This document shows, piece by piece, positions 42,948-50,924 of a stretch of 64,000 nucleotides of DNA (position 1 is its first letter; each line of letters starts with the position of its first letter). The notes under the pieces are model-generated. The model worked only from the letters and a program-made list of their open reading frames with translations, made no database searches and had not been told where the DNA came from. The translations under genes and the position numbers were made by a program. Source of the DNA: an uncultured bacterium (GTDB lineage Bacteria; Acidobacteriota; Thermoanaerobaculia; Thermoanaerobaculales; Thermoanaerobaculaceae); NCBI GenBank assembly GCA_937924755.1, contig CALEVZ010000046.1:21100-85099 (forward strand). The letters run 5' to 3'.

Positions 42948-43466
42948 ATGAACGCCACACCGCCGCCGCGGCCGCTCATTTCCTGGGAGGGCTTCACCCT
43001 GCGGCTGGATCTGGCGCAGCTGCACGCCCGGGCCAACCGGGAGCTGCCGGCACGGGTGCCGGCGCTGCGTCGAGTGGGGCTCGAGGGCCTGCCCGACGGT
43101 GACCTGCAGCTGGAGGTCGCCTTCGCGTGGAAGGGTTTGCCCGGGACGGTGGCGGTGCGATTGCGCGAAGCCCGGCTTCTGTACGGCTTCTTCGGCTGTC
43201 AAGTGGTGGCGGTGAGCGGGCCGCTGGGTGTGCGGCTGCCAGGATCCGCCGTGGCCTCCATCCTCAAGCGGGCCATACCCGGCAAGATCCAGTACGACTC
43301 CGCCGACGGGGTTTTTCTGCTGGATCTGCGCGAGTGGCTGCCCGCCGGACTCGAGGTGGCGGTGCGCCGCGTCCGCTGCGACAGCGAGTCGCTGGAGCTT
43401 CAGCTCGGCCCCGGGTCGCTGGTGCCGCCCGCGCCGGTCCTCGAGGCTCGCCACTCCCACGGGTAG
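42948..43466 (+). CDS. Protein of unknown function
   Basis: 172 residues; not recognised. No signal peptide or TM segment. Sequence is mostly alternating hydrophobic/charged, suggesting a beta-rich lipid-binding-like fold (DGDLQLEVAFAWKG, GFFGCQVVAVSGPLG, GVFLLDLREWLP). The end is proline-rich. It has its own predicted start signal and stands between UbiA and the deacetylase gene. Confidence 0.55.
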   Translation: MNATPPPRPLISWEGFTLRLDLAQLHARANRELPARVPALRRVGLEGLPDGDLQLEVAFAWKGLPGTVAVRLREARLLYGFFGCQVVAVSGPLGVRLPGSAVASILKRAIPGKIQYDSADGVFLLDLREWLPAGLEVAVRRVRCDSESLELQLGPGSLVPPAPVLEARHSHG

Positions 43467-43539
43467 GCCGCCGGGTTCTCCGGTGGGCATAGCTGGTTCG
43501 GATGTGCGTTTTCTTCCAGGTAGGGAAGGAGGTCACGGC

Positions 43540-46041
43540 GTGTCGGGGATGGAGAGGAAAGGTCGTCACTCGGGATGGCTGGCGGGGTGGGTGGTGCTGC
43601 TGGTGGCGGCATCAACCTTGCCGGTTTCCGCCCAGGCGGAGGGTGCAACGAGTGCCTCCGAGGTGTGGCGGGCGCTGGAGAAGCTGCGGGTGGTGGGGAG
43701 CGTACTCTACATCGCGGCTCATCCCGACGACGAGAACACTGCCATGCTGGCCTACTTTGCCCGCGGTCGGCAGTTGCGTACGGCCTATCTGTCGTTGACC
43801 CGCGGGGATGGCGGCCAGAACCTGATCGGCCCGGAGCAGGCCCCCCTGTTGGGGGTTATTCGCACGGAAGAACTGCTGGCGGCGCGGCGCATCGACGGCG
43901 CCGAGCAGTTTTTCACGCGGGCGGTGGACTTCGGTTACTCGAAAACGGCGGAGGAGAGCCTCGCCGTGTGGGGCAAGGACGAGGTGCTGGCCGACGTCGT
44001 CCGGGTGGTACGCGCCTTTCGCCCCGACATCATCATCACTCGTTTCCCCGCCTCGGGCGACGCCGGGCACGGGCACCACTCGGCCTCGGCCATCTTGGCG
44101 GCGGAGGCCTTTACCGCCGCCGGGGATCCGCGGCGCTTTCCGGAGCAGGTGGCGGAGCTGGGGGTGTGGAAGCCACGCCGGCTGTTTTGGAACAGCTGGC
44201 GTCCCAGTGGTGAGGCGGGGGCGAACCCGCCACCGCGGCTGCTGACGCTGGATCTGGGGGTGTACGACCCGGTCCTGGGGGTGTCATTCGCCGAGCTGTC
44301 GGCACGGGCCCGCTCCATGCATAAAAGCCAGGGGTTTGGCGCGGCGCCGCGGCGGGGCTCGCTGCCCAACGATCTGCAGCAACTGGCCGGGGACCCGGCG
44401 CTGAAGGACCCCCTGGAGGGCATCGATACCGGCTGGGGACGAGTAGCGGGTGGCTCGGCCGTCGACGCCGCCCTGGCGGCAGCCCAGAAGGCGTTCAGTT
44501 TCGTCGAGCCTGCCGCGGTGGTCCCCCACCTGCTGGTGGCGCGCCGGGCCATCAACGCTTTGGCTTCCTCCCCGTGGGTGGAGGTGAAGCGGCGAGAGCT
44601 GGATGCGCTGCTGCTGGCGGCCAGCGGGGTGTGCTTGGAGGCGGTGGCCGAGGAACCCTCCGTGGCCCCCGGCGGCACCCTGACGGTCTCGGCCACGGCC
44701 GTCAACCGCGCTGGCTACCCGGTGATCCTGCGGTCGGTGGCGGTGGAGGGCAGCGAGCCGGTGCAAGGTGACCGCCCCTTGCCCACCAACCAGCCCGTCA
44801 TCACCACGGTAAGGGCAGTGGTACCCAGGGACGCGCCGGTGTCGGCACCGCACTGGCTGCGCCACCTTCCCTCGCCGGGGCTGTACCAGGTGCCGGCGAA
44901 GGTCGCCGTCGAGGGCGCGCCCCGGCCGCCCTTCGCCGTCCGCTTCGTGCTGGCTTTGGGGGACGAGGAGGTGGAGTTCGCGGTGCCGGTGGTGCATAGG
45001 ACGGTGGACCCGGTGCGCGGGGAGCGGCTGCGCCTGCTGCGGGTGGTTCCCCCGGTCACGGCGGCCACGGACAGCAGCGTGGTCGTTTTCCCCGCCAGCG
45101 CGCCACGCCCGATGCGGGTGCGTCTGACCGCCAGCCGGGCCGCCACGGGAGTGCTGAGGCTGGATCTGCCGGCGGGGTGGCGGTGCGAGCCGGCCGAGGT
45201 GCCCTTCGTGCTCGCTCGCCGGGGCGCCGAGACGGTGGTGGAGGTGAGGCTCTCCCCGCCGGCAACCACGAGCCGGGGTACCGCCAGGTTGGAGGTGGAA
45301 GTCGACGGCCAGCGCAGCGCCTGGCGCAGTTTCGAGATCGACTACGACCACCTCCCCCCCACCACGGTGCTGCTTCCTGCCCAGGTGTCGCTGGTGTACG
45401 AACCCGTGCAGATCGCCGGACGGCGGATCGGGTACGTGATGGGGCCGGGGGACGAGGTGCCGGAGGTGCTGCGACAGCTGGGGTACGAGGTGGCGCTGCT
45501 GTCGGACGCCGACCTGGAGAGCGGCGAGTTGGGGCACTTCGACGCCGTCGTCACCGGCATCCGCGCCTACAACACCCGCGATCGCCTGGCGGCGGCGCAG
45601 CCCCGCCTGCTGGCGTACGTGGAGCAGGGCGGCACGCTGGTGGTGCAGTACAACATCTCGCGCGGTCTGCTCACCGAAGCGTTGGGGCCCCACCCGCTGA
45701 CGCTGGGGCGGGAGCGGGTCACCGTGGAGGATGGCCCGGTGACTATCCTGGTGCCGGATCACCCCGTGCTGGTTTATCCCAACCGCATCACGCGGGCGGA
45801 CTTCGACGGATGGGTGCAGGAGCGCGGTCTGTACTTCCCCGCCACCTGGGACGCCCGCTTCGACGCCCCCCTCGCCATGCAGGATCCGGGCGAGGAGGCG
45901 CTCAGGGGCGGACTGCTGGTGACGCGTTTTGGCCGCGGCAGCTATGTGTACACGTCCTTGGCGTTTTTTCGCCAGTTGCCCGCCGGCGTGCCGGGCGCCC
46001 TGCGGCTGTTCGCCAACCTGCTGGCGGGGGGGCGGCGGTGA
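43540..46041 (+). CDS. Secreted PIG-L (LmbE) family deacetylase with C-terminal beta and GATase-like domains
   Basis: 833 residues. Signal peptide (GWLAGWVVLLVAASTLPVSA). PIG-L domain about 45-320: zinc-site VLYIAAHPDDENTAML, GDGGQNLIGPE, RTEELLAARRIDGAE and FPASGDAGHGHHSASA. Such enzymes N-deacetylate sugars or sugar conjugates. A middle beta-rich region (~370-630) is followed by a flavodoxin-like domain near 640-780 (GIRAYNTRDRL, EQGGTLVVQYN) resembling class I glutamine amidotransferase/ThuA folds. Start: GTG 43540 has AAGGAGG seven bases upstream; ATG 43549 is the alternative. Overlaps the small membrane protein gene by 4 nt. Confidence 0.85.
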   Translation: MSGMERKGRHSGWLAGWVVLLVAASTLPVSAQAEGATSASEVWRALEKLRVVGSVLYIAAHPDDENTAMLAYFARGRQLRTAYLSLTRGDGGQNLIGPEQAPLLGVIRTEELLAARRIDGAEQFFTRAVDFGYSKTAEESLAVWGKDEVLADVVRVVRAFRPDIIITRFPASGDAGHGHHSASAILAAEAFTAAGDPRRFPEQVAELGVWKPRRLFWNSWRPSGEAGANPPPRLLTLDLGVYDPVLGVSFAELSARARSMHKSQGFGAAPRRGSLPNDLQQLAGDPALKDPLEGIDTGWGRVAGGSAVDAALAAAQKAFSFVEPAAVVPHLLVARRAINALASSPWVEVKRRELDALLLAASGVCLEAVAEEPSVAPGGTLTVSATAVNRAGYPVILRSVAVEGSEPVQGDRPLPTNQPVITTVRAVVPRDAPVSAPHWLRHLPSPGLYQVPAKVAVEGAPRPPFAVRFVLALGDEEVEFAVPVVHRTVDPVRGERLRLLRVVPPVTAATDSSVVVFPASAPRPMRVRLTASRAATGVLRLDLPAGWRCEPAEVPFVLARRGAETVVEVRLSPPATTSRGTARLEVEVDGQRSAWRSFEIDYDHLPPTTVLLPAQVSLVYEPVQIAGRRIGYVMGPGDEVPEVLRQLGYEVALLSDADLESGELGHFDAVVTGIRAYNTRDRLAAAQPRLLAYVEQGGTLVVQYNISRGLLTEALGPHPLTLGRERVTVEDGPVTILVPDHPVLVYPNRITRADFDGWVQERGLYFPATWDARFDAPLAMQDPGEEALRGGLLVTRFGRGSYVYTSLAFFRQLPAGVPGALRLFANLLAGGRR

Positions 46042-46181
46042 GCAAGGCCCGGCCGGTACTTGCCAGGGAGGGCGAGGTGCCCCCGGGGGGAGCCTCCTGG
46101 GCCAGGTGGTACGCCCTGGTGCTGGGCAGCCTCGCCGCCGAGGTGGTGCTGTTTTACCTCTTCACCCGGGCCTTCTCGTGA
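46038..46181 (+). CDS. 47-residue single-TM protein, probable partner of the symporter
   Basis: A GTGA start overlaps the deacetylase stop. The product has a short hydrophilic N-terminus and one TM helix (WYALVLGSLAAEVVLFYLFTRAFS) ending at the C-terminus. Short proteins ending in YLFTRxFS are encoded before SSS-family symporters in other genomes as far as I recall, so it may be an accessory subunit. Too short for confident family assignment, but position and overlap strongly support it being real. Confidence 0.65.
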   Translation: MSKARPVLAREGEVPPGGASWARWYALVLGSLAAEVVLFYLFTRAFS

Positions 46182-46212
46182 GCCGGCACAGGGTTTTCGA
46201 GGGAGCGAAGCG

Positions 46213-47907
46213 GTGACCGGGCTGGATTGGGCGGTGCTGTTCGGCTCGCTGGCCTTCATCGTGGGCTTTGGGGTCGTCAAGAGCCGCCAGGTCCGCACGG
46301 TGGAGCAGTACCTGCAGGCCGGCCACGAGATGCGCTGGTTGCCCATCGCCCTTTCCATCATGGCGACGCAGGCCTCGGCCATCACCTTCCTCTCCACCCC
46401 GGGGCAGGCCTACGCCGACGGGATGCGTTTCGTGCAGTTCTACTTCGGCTTGCCGGTGGCGATGGTGGTGCTGTCGATCACCGCCGTGCCCGCCTACCAC
46501 CGGCTGAAGGTGTTCACTGCCTATGAGTTCCTGGAGTCGCGCCTGGATGGCAAAACGCGGGCGCTGGCGGCGCTGCTGTTTCTGGTGCAGCGGGGGATGG
46601 CGGCGGGGCTGACCATCTTCGCCCCGTCGATCATCCTGTCGGTCATCCTGGGGTGGGACCTCAACGGCACCATTGTCCTCATCGGCGTGCTGGTGGTGGT
46701 CTACACCACCGCCGGAGGGACCCGGGCGGTGGGATGGACCCACGTGCACCAAATGGGGATCATCTTCCTCGGCATGGGGGCGGCGTTCGTGGCTCTGGTG
46801 CTGTCCCTCCCCCCCGAGGTGAGCTTGGTGGACGCCCTGCGGGTCGCCGGCAAGCTGGGGCGGCTCGAGGCCGTGGACTTTTCCTTCGATCTCTCCAGCA
46901 GATACACCTTCTGGTCTGGGCTGATCGGCGGCGGTTTCCTGGCGATGTCCTACTTCGGCACCGACCAGTCCCAGGTGCAGCGCTACCTCACCGGGCAATC
47001 GGTGGCCCAGTCGCGCCTCGGCCTCCTGGTCAACGGGCTGGTCAAGGTTCCCATGCAGTTCGCGATCCTGCTCCTGGGCGCTCTGGTGTTCGCGTTTTAT
47101 CAGTTCGTGGAACCGCCGGTGTTCTTCAACCCGGTGGCAGTGGCGAAGGTGCGGGCGGCGGCAGCTGGCGAGTGGGAGGCGGCGACGGCGGCCCACTCCG
47201 ACGCCTTTCTGGCCAAGCGGCAACGGGCCGCGGAGCTGGTGGCGGCGCTCCGGGCGGGGGAGGAGGAGCGGGTGGCGGAGGCGACGTCGGGCCTCCGCGC
47301 GGCAGCTGCCGAGACCGAGCTGCGCCGCCGGGAGGCCATCGCGGTCATCCAGAGCCATGATCCCCAGGCCGATCCCTCGGACGTCAACTACGTCTTCTTG
47401 ACGTTCGTGGTGACCTACCTTCCCGCCGGGCTGGTGGGGCTGGTACTGGCGGCGGTGTTTGCCGCTTCCATGTCGTCCACGGCCGCCGAGCTCAACGCGC
47501 TGGCCTCCACCACGGTGGTGGACGTGGTGCGGCGACTGGCCGGCTGGCAGGGCAGCGAGGTGGCCACCGTGGTCATCTCGCGACTGGCGACCGCCGCCTG
47601 GGGCGCCCTCGCCATCGCCTTCGCCCTGTCGGCCAGCCGCCTCGGGTCGCTGGTGGAGGCGGTGAACATCCTGGGCTCCCTCTTTTACGGAACGATCCTG
47701 GGGATTTTCCTGCTGGCCTTTTACTTCTGGCGCCGGGTCTCGGGTACCGCCGCCTTCGTGGCGGCACTGCTGGCCGAGGCGGTGGTGCTGGCCTGCTGGG
47801 CCTTCACCTCCGTCCCCTTCCTGTGGTTCAACGTGTTGGGCTGCGTGGCGGTGTTGGTTCTGGCCCACCTGCTGACGCCGCTCCTGCCGGCACGGGAGAA
47901 TCGGTAG
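46213..47907 (+). CDS. Sodium:solute symporter (SSS family)
   Basis: 564 residues, about 13 TM helices. Core sequence: EQYLQAGHEMRWLPIALSIM, ATQASAITFLSTPGQAYADG, VVYTTAGGTRAVGWTHVHQM and SYFGTDQSQVQRYLTGQS; LAAVFAASMSSTAAELNALA is the SSS signature near 420. Between ~310 and ~395 there is a long, charged, alanine-rich cytoplasmic insertion (AELVAALRAGEEERVAEATS) that could be a coiled coil. Substrate unknown. GTG at 46213, 31 nt after the small protein, with GAGGGAG upstream. Confidence 0.9.
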   Translation: MTGLDWAVLFGSLAFIVGFGVVKSRQVRTVEQYLQAGHEMRWLPIALSIMATQASAITFLSTPGQAYADGMRFVQFYFGLPVAMVVLSITAVPAYHRLKVFTAYEFLESRLDGKTRALAALLFLVQRGMAAGLTIFAPSIILSVILGWDLNGTIVLIGVLVVVYTTAGGTRAVGWTHVHQMGIIFLGMGAAFVALVLSLPPEVSLVDALRVAGKLGRLEAVDFSFDLSSRYTFWSGLIGGGFLAMSYFGTDQSQVQRYLTGQSVAQSRLGLLVNGLVKVPMQFAILLLGALVFAFYQFVEPPVFFNPVAVAKVRAAAAGEWEAATAAHSDAFLAKRQRAAELVAALRAGEEERVAEATSGLRAAAAETELRRREAIAVIQSHDPQADPSDVNYVFLTFVVTYLPAGLVGLVLAAVFAASMSSTAAELNALASTTVVDVVRRLAGWQGSEVATVVISRLATAAWGALAIAFALSASRLGSLVEAVNILGSLFYGTILGIFLLAFYFWRRVSGTAAFVAALLAEAVVLACWAFTSVPFLWFNVLGCVAVLVLAHLLTPLLPARENR

Positions 47908-47917
47908 GGGGGCGAAG

Positions 47918-47942
47918 CAGGGGCGCCGCGGGGGCGCCCCTG
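47918..47942. terminator. Bidirectional hairpin between convergent genes
   Basis: CAGGGGCGCC / GGCGCCCCTG, a 10-bp perfect stem with a 5-nt loop, lying in the 43-nt gap between the symporter stop and the DUF2911 stop. It could end transcription from both sides. T-tracts are poor. Confidence 0.65.
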
Positions 47943-47950
47943 CCCGAAGA

Positions 47951-48808
47951 CTACGTTTTTCCCTGCCACTGGGTGATGAGGTTTTCCAGGGCCGAGGTGT
48001 TGGCGTTGGGGTTGGCGGCCTTGGCGAGTTCGATGGCCCGCCGAGCCAGGGCGATGGCCTGGGCGGTGTCACCGCCGGCGGCCAGGGCGCGGGCCTTGGC
48101 GCCCAGATTCTGGGAGGTCTCCTGGATGGCGATGGAGCGATCCAGCCACTTCATCCCCTCTTCCCGCGGCAAGTTTGTGGAGAGTAGCCAGTTGGCGGCA
48201 GCCAGGGGGGTGCGCCAGTCATCGGCAGCCGCTGCCGCGACGGCGGCGCGCGCCCGCGCGAGGGTGGTAGCAACCACGTCCACTTTGACCGTGAACGGGA
48301 TGGCCAGTCTCTCCCAGCGCATCACCACGGTGGCCGAGTCGTCGGTGAGGGTGGGAAAGGCAAACTCTAAACTCTCGGTGAAAGGAGCCTCCACGGGCTT
48401 TACCCTGATCCGCAGGGCGTCGTTCTCCGGTTTGTACTGGTACATCCCCCACAGCTCGCGCTCCTTGTTGAAAATGACCGTCCATTCGGCCTTGCCGGGG
48501 ATGGTGGCGAGGGAGTAGGTGCCGGCGGGCAGGGGGGAACCGTTGACGGCGACGTCGTCGGTGACCGCGAAGGTCGTCGCCTCGTTGGCGCCGGTGCGCC
48601 ACACCTGGTCGTAGGGCACCAGCTCCCCCCAGATGGTGCGGCCTCTCACCGAAGGGCGGCTGTAGCTGATGGTGATCTGGGTGGTGCCGATGGTCTGGCT
48701 CACCGAGGCCTGGGGGCTCACCCGCGGCGGGACGAAACTGGCGAAGGCGGGCGGCGTCGCCGCCAACGCGGCGGCCAGGGTCATGAGTGTTCGTGCGGTA
48801 CCGGTCAT
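47951..48808 (-). CDS. Secreted DUF2911 protein with C-terminal helical repeats
   Basis: 285 residues. Signal peptide ending PPAFASF. DUF2911 domain about 30-165: ITISYSRPSVRGRTIWGELV, YDQVWRTGANEATTFAVTDD, LPAGTYSLATIPG and EWTVIFNKERELWG. The remaining ~110 residues look helical and TPR-like (WLDRSIAIQETSQNLGAKAR). Role unknown; periplasmic or extracellular. The ATG at 48808 follows CGGAGGAGG; the frame is open further without similarity. Confidence 0.85.
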   Translation of the reverse strand: MTGTARTLMTLAAALAATPPAFASFVPPRVSPQASVSQTIGTTQITISYSRPSVRGRTIWGELVPYDQVWRTGANEATTFAVTDDVAVNGSPLPAGTYSLATIPGKAEWTVIFNKERELWGMYQYKPENDALRIRVKPVEAPFTESLEFAFPTLTDDSATVVMRWERLAIPFTVKVDVVATTLARARAAVAAAAADDWRTPLAAANWLLSTNLPREEGMKWLDRSIAIQETSQNLGAKARALAAGGDTAQAIALARRAIELAKAANPNANTSALENLITQWQGKT

Positions 48809-48911
48809 GGGGATCCTCCTCCGTTGATCTGCCGTCGAGCCGGCAGCAAAGTCAATAACCCGCCTGCCGCCCAGACGCTTCCCACCTCTGGCCACCGCGG
48901 CCTGGCCGGTC

Positions 48912-48917
48912 GATAAT
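48912..48917 (+). promoter_or_regulatory. Candidate -10 element, leaderless start of the 48924 gene
   Basis: GATAAT, 6 nt before the ATG at 48924; no ribosome binding site between, -35 region weak. Confidence 0.4.
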
Positions 48918-48923
48918 CCCGAG

Positions 48924-50783
48924 ATGCCACGATCCGTCATCCCTGGCTCTCTCGGCCTCGCCTTGCTGGGTCTGCTTCTCCTCGTCCCGCCTGCCGGCGC
49001 CGGCGAGAGCTCGCAGCTACGACTGTTTGTCGGCGGCACCCACTACCGCTGGCGCACTGTGGGCCCCCACGGGCACTGGGCGGAATGCCGCCTGCCGGCC
49101 TGCGATGACGACGACTGGCGGCGCGGCAACCTGGACAACGCCCTGGGTTTCCGCCTGGGCGTCGAGCGGGCGTGGAGCGCATCTCGAGGTTTCTCGCTGC
49201 TGGCCGGGGGCGAGGTGGATTTCTTCTTTACCGAATACAACCTGAGCCAGCGGGACGTGGTGCTGGGGGTGGCCTTCGCCACCACCGGGGCAATGCTGGA
49301 AGGAGAGGGGGGTGCCCTGACCGCCCAGGTGGGTACCGGGGTCTTCGCCTCCTCCGATGGCCGGGGCGGCCCGGCCGCTTTCCTGGAGCTGGGCGCGGAG
49401 GCGGCGGTGTCGCCGGCGGCGCGACTGCGGCTGTCAGCCCGGCGGCTGTGGCTGGGGCCGGTGGAGGCGGAGGAGGCGTCGGTGACCTTGCGCGCTACGC
49501 CGGGACGACCCGGAGCGGCGGCGTGGTCGGTGGAGATGGGACTCGGTGGTGCCTGGCCCGGCCCGGGTGGACGTGAAGATGGTGGGCTGGGCAGGGGCGC
49601 CCTGTGGCAGCTGCAGGGGGGCCGGCACCTGGGGGGAGGAGAGCATCAGGTGGGCCTGCTGCTGGGCTCGGCCAACCGCGAGTCGCGGTGGGAGAGCACC
49701 TACCAGGGGGTGCCGGGGAACCAGCGGGGGCGAGAGGTGTGGGAGGCGGGGGCGTGGTGGAACCGGATCCTCGTGGGGGGGGGCGCCTGGGAGCTGCGCG
49801 GTGGGCTGACAGCCAGGGTTGGGGAGTGGAGCGACAAAGATGCGATTCTTCGCGGTCCCGGAGGGGAGGGGCGCGAGGCCGGGGTGGAAGGGGGCGTCGG
49901 CGCGACCCTGGCCTCCGGCTGGCGGCTCGGCGATGGGGTGCGACTGGTGGCCACTCTCGAGCCGGTGCTCTGGCCTACGCTGGATCTCGCGGAGCTGCGG
50001 GCGCGGCTGGGTCTGTGGGTGGGGCCGTCGGCCGGGGAGCAGGTCGCCTCGCCGGGGCAGCGCCGGCGTCGGGCGCTGCTGTGCGAGTGGGGGCGGGATT
50101 TGGGGGCACTCCTCCCTCGCCCGGGACGGCTGGACGGCGGGGACCGGCGGGCGCTGGGGCTGTCGGCGCTGGCCGTGGCTGTGGTGGCGGTCTTCGACGA
50201 GCCGATTCGCGACGCCGTACAGCGTCGCTCCACCCCCTCCTCGCGGGATGCCGCCGAGAGCTTTCGCCCGGTGAGCTTCTGGGGCCCCCTGGCGGGCGCG
50301 GCGGCGCTGTGGGGTGGGGCGAATCTGGCCGGCGATGGGCGCAGCGCGGCGGCGGCGGGGGATGCTCTGGAGGCCGTGTTGCTCACCGTGCTGGTGGTGG
50401 TGCCGGCCCTGAAGGAGGTGAGCGGGCGGGCGCGGCCGGCAAAGGGACTGGGGGCCACCCATCTGCGCCCCTTCTCGGAGCACCAGTCCTTCCCTTCAGG
50501 GGAGGTGGCGCAGGCGTTCGCGCTGGCCACGGTGGCGCGGGAGCACGGCGCCTCGCGCTGGTTGGAAGGGGTGTTGTGGGCCTTCGCGGGCGTCACCACC
50601 TGGAGCCGGCTGGAGCTGGACCGCCACTGGGCCTCGGACGCGGTGGCCGGGGCCCTGGTGGGGGCGGCGATGGGGAGGTGGGTGGTGGGGCGGGGTCGCC
50701 AGCGGCGGAATCCAGGGGTTCCAGCCGTGGCGCCCAGTGTTTCCACTGACGGTGCGGGCCTGGCCCTCACGTGGTCGTGGTGA
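48924..50783 (+). CDS. Beta-barrel-like N-domain fused to a PAP2-type phosphatase domain
   Basis: 619 residues. Signal peptide (LGLALLGLLLLVPPAGAGES). Residues ~30-385 show alternating, aromatic- and glycine-rich strands (LRLFVGGTHYRWR, FSLLAGGEVDFFF) like an outer-membrane barrel. Residues ~400-600 are PAP2: KEVSGRARP (motif 1) and SRLELDRHWASD (motif 3). Motif 2, normally PSGH, reads FPSGEVAQAF, so the general-acid His is Glu. PAP2 enzymes dephosphorylate lipid phosphates. Activity here is uncertain because of that change. Confidence 0.75.
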   Translation: MPRSVIPGSLGLALLGLLLLVPPAGAGESSQLRLFVGGTHYRWRTVGPHGHWAECRLPACDDDDWRRGNLDNALGFRLGVERAWSASRGFSLLAGGEVDFFFTEYNLSQRDVVLGVAFATTGAMLEGEGGALTAQVGTGVFASSDGRGGPAAFLELGAEAAVSPAARLRLSARRLWLGPVEAEEASVTLRATPGRPGAAAWSVEMGLGGAWPGPGGREDGGLGRGALWQLQGGRHLGGGEHQVGLLLGSANRESRWESTYQGVPGNQRGREVWEAGAWWNRILVGGGAWELRGGLTARVGEWSDKDAILRGPGGEGREAGVEGGVGATLASGWRLGDGVRLVATLEPVLWPTLDLAELRARLGLWVGPSAGEQVASPGQRRRRALLCEWGRDLGALLPRPGRLDGGDRRALGLSALAVAVVAVFDEPIRDAVQRRSTPSSRDAAESFRPVSFWGPLAGAAALWGGANLAGDGRSAAAAGDALEAVLLTVLVVVPALKEVSGRARPAKGLGATHLRPFSEHQSFPSGEVAQAFALATVAREHGASRWLEGVLWAFAGVTTWSRLELDRHWASDAVAGALVGAAMGRWVVGRGRQRRNPGVPAVAPSVSTDGAGLALTWSW

Positions 50784-50894
50784 CCGACGCTAGAAAGACC
50801 CGGCCGTAGGGGCAGAAGCGTACTGCAAGCCGGAACGTCGCGCAGGTTGGGAGAAGTTGACTTTCCGCAAAGAATCATCGACATTAAAATGGGG

Positions 50895-50912
50895 TTGTGA
50901 GTACTTTCACGA
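50895..50912. promoter_or_regulatory. Rex-like operator before the group 3b hydrogenase operon
   Basis: TTGTGAG-TACT-TTCACGA, matching the Rex box TTGTGAA-N4-TTCACAA at 12 of 14 positions. It ends 12 nt before the ATG at 50925. A TTGACT hexamer (50857-50862) and an AT-rich stretch (50881-50890) just upstream may be the promoter, although their spacing is not ideal. Confidence 0.6.
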
Positions 50913-50924
50913 AGTGAGGTGGGT

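Noticed and set aside
46162..48072. Antisense open frame of 636 codons opposite the symporter
   Set aside because: Shadow of the SSS gene; repetitive Arg/Gly/His/Gln sequence typical of reverse-complement GC-rich codons.
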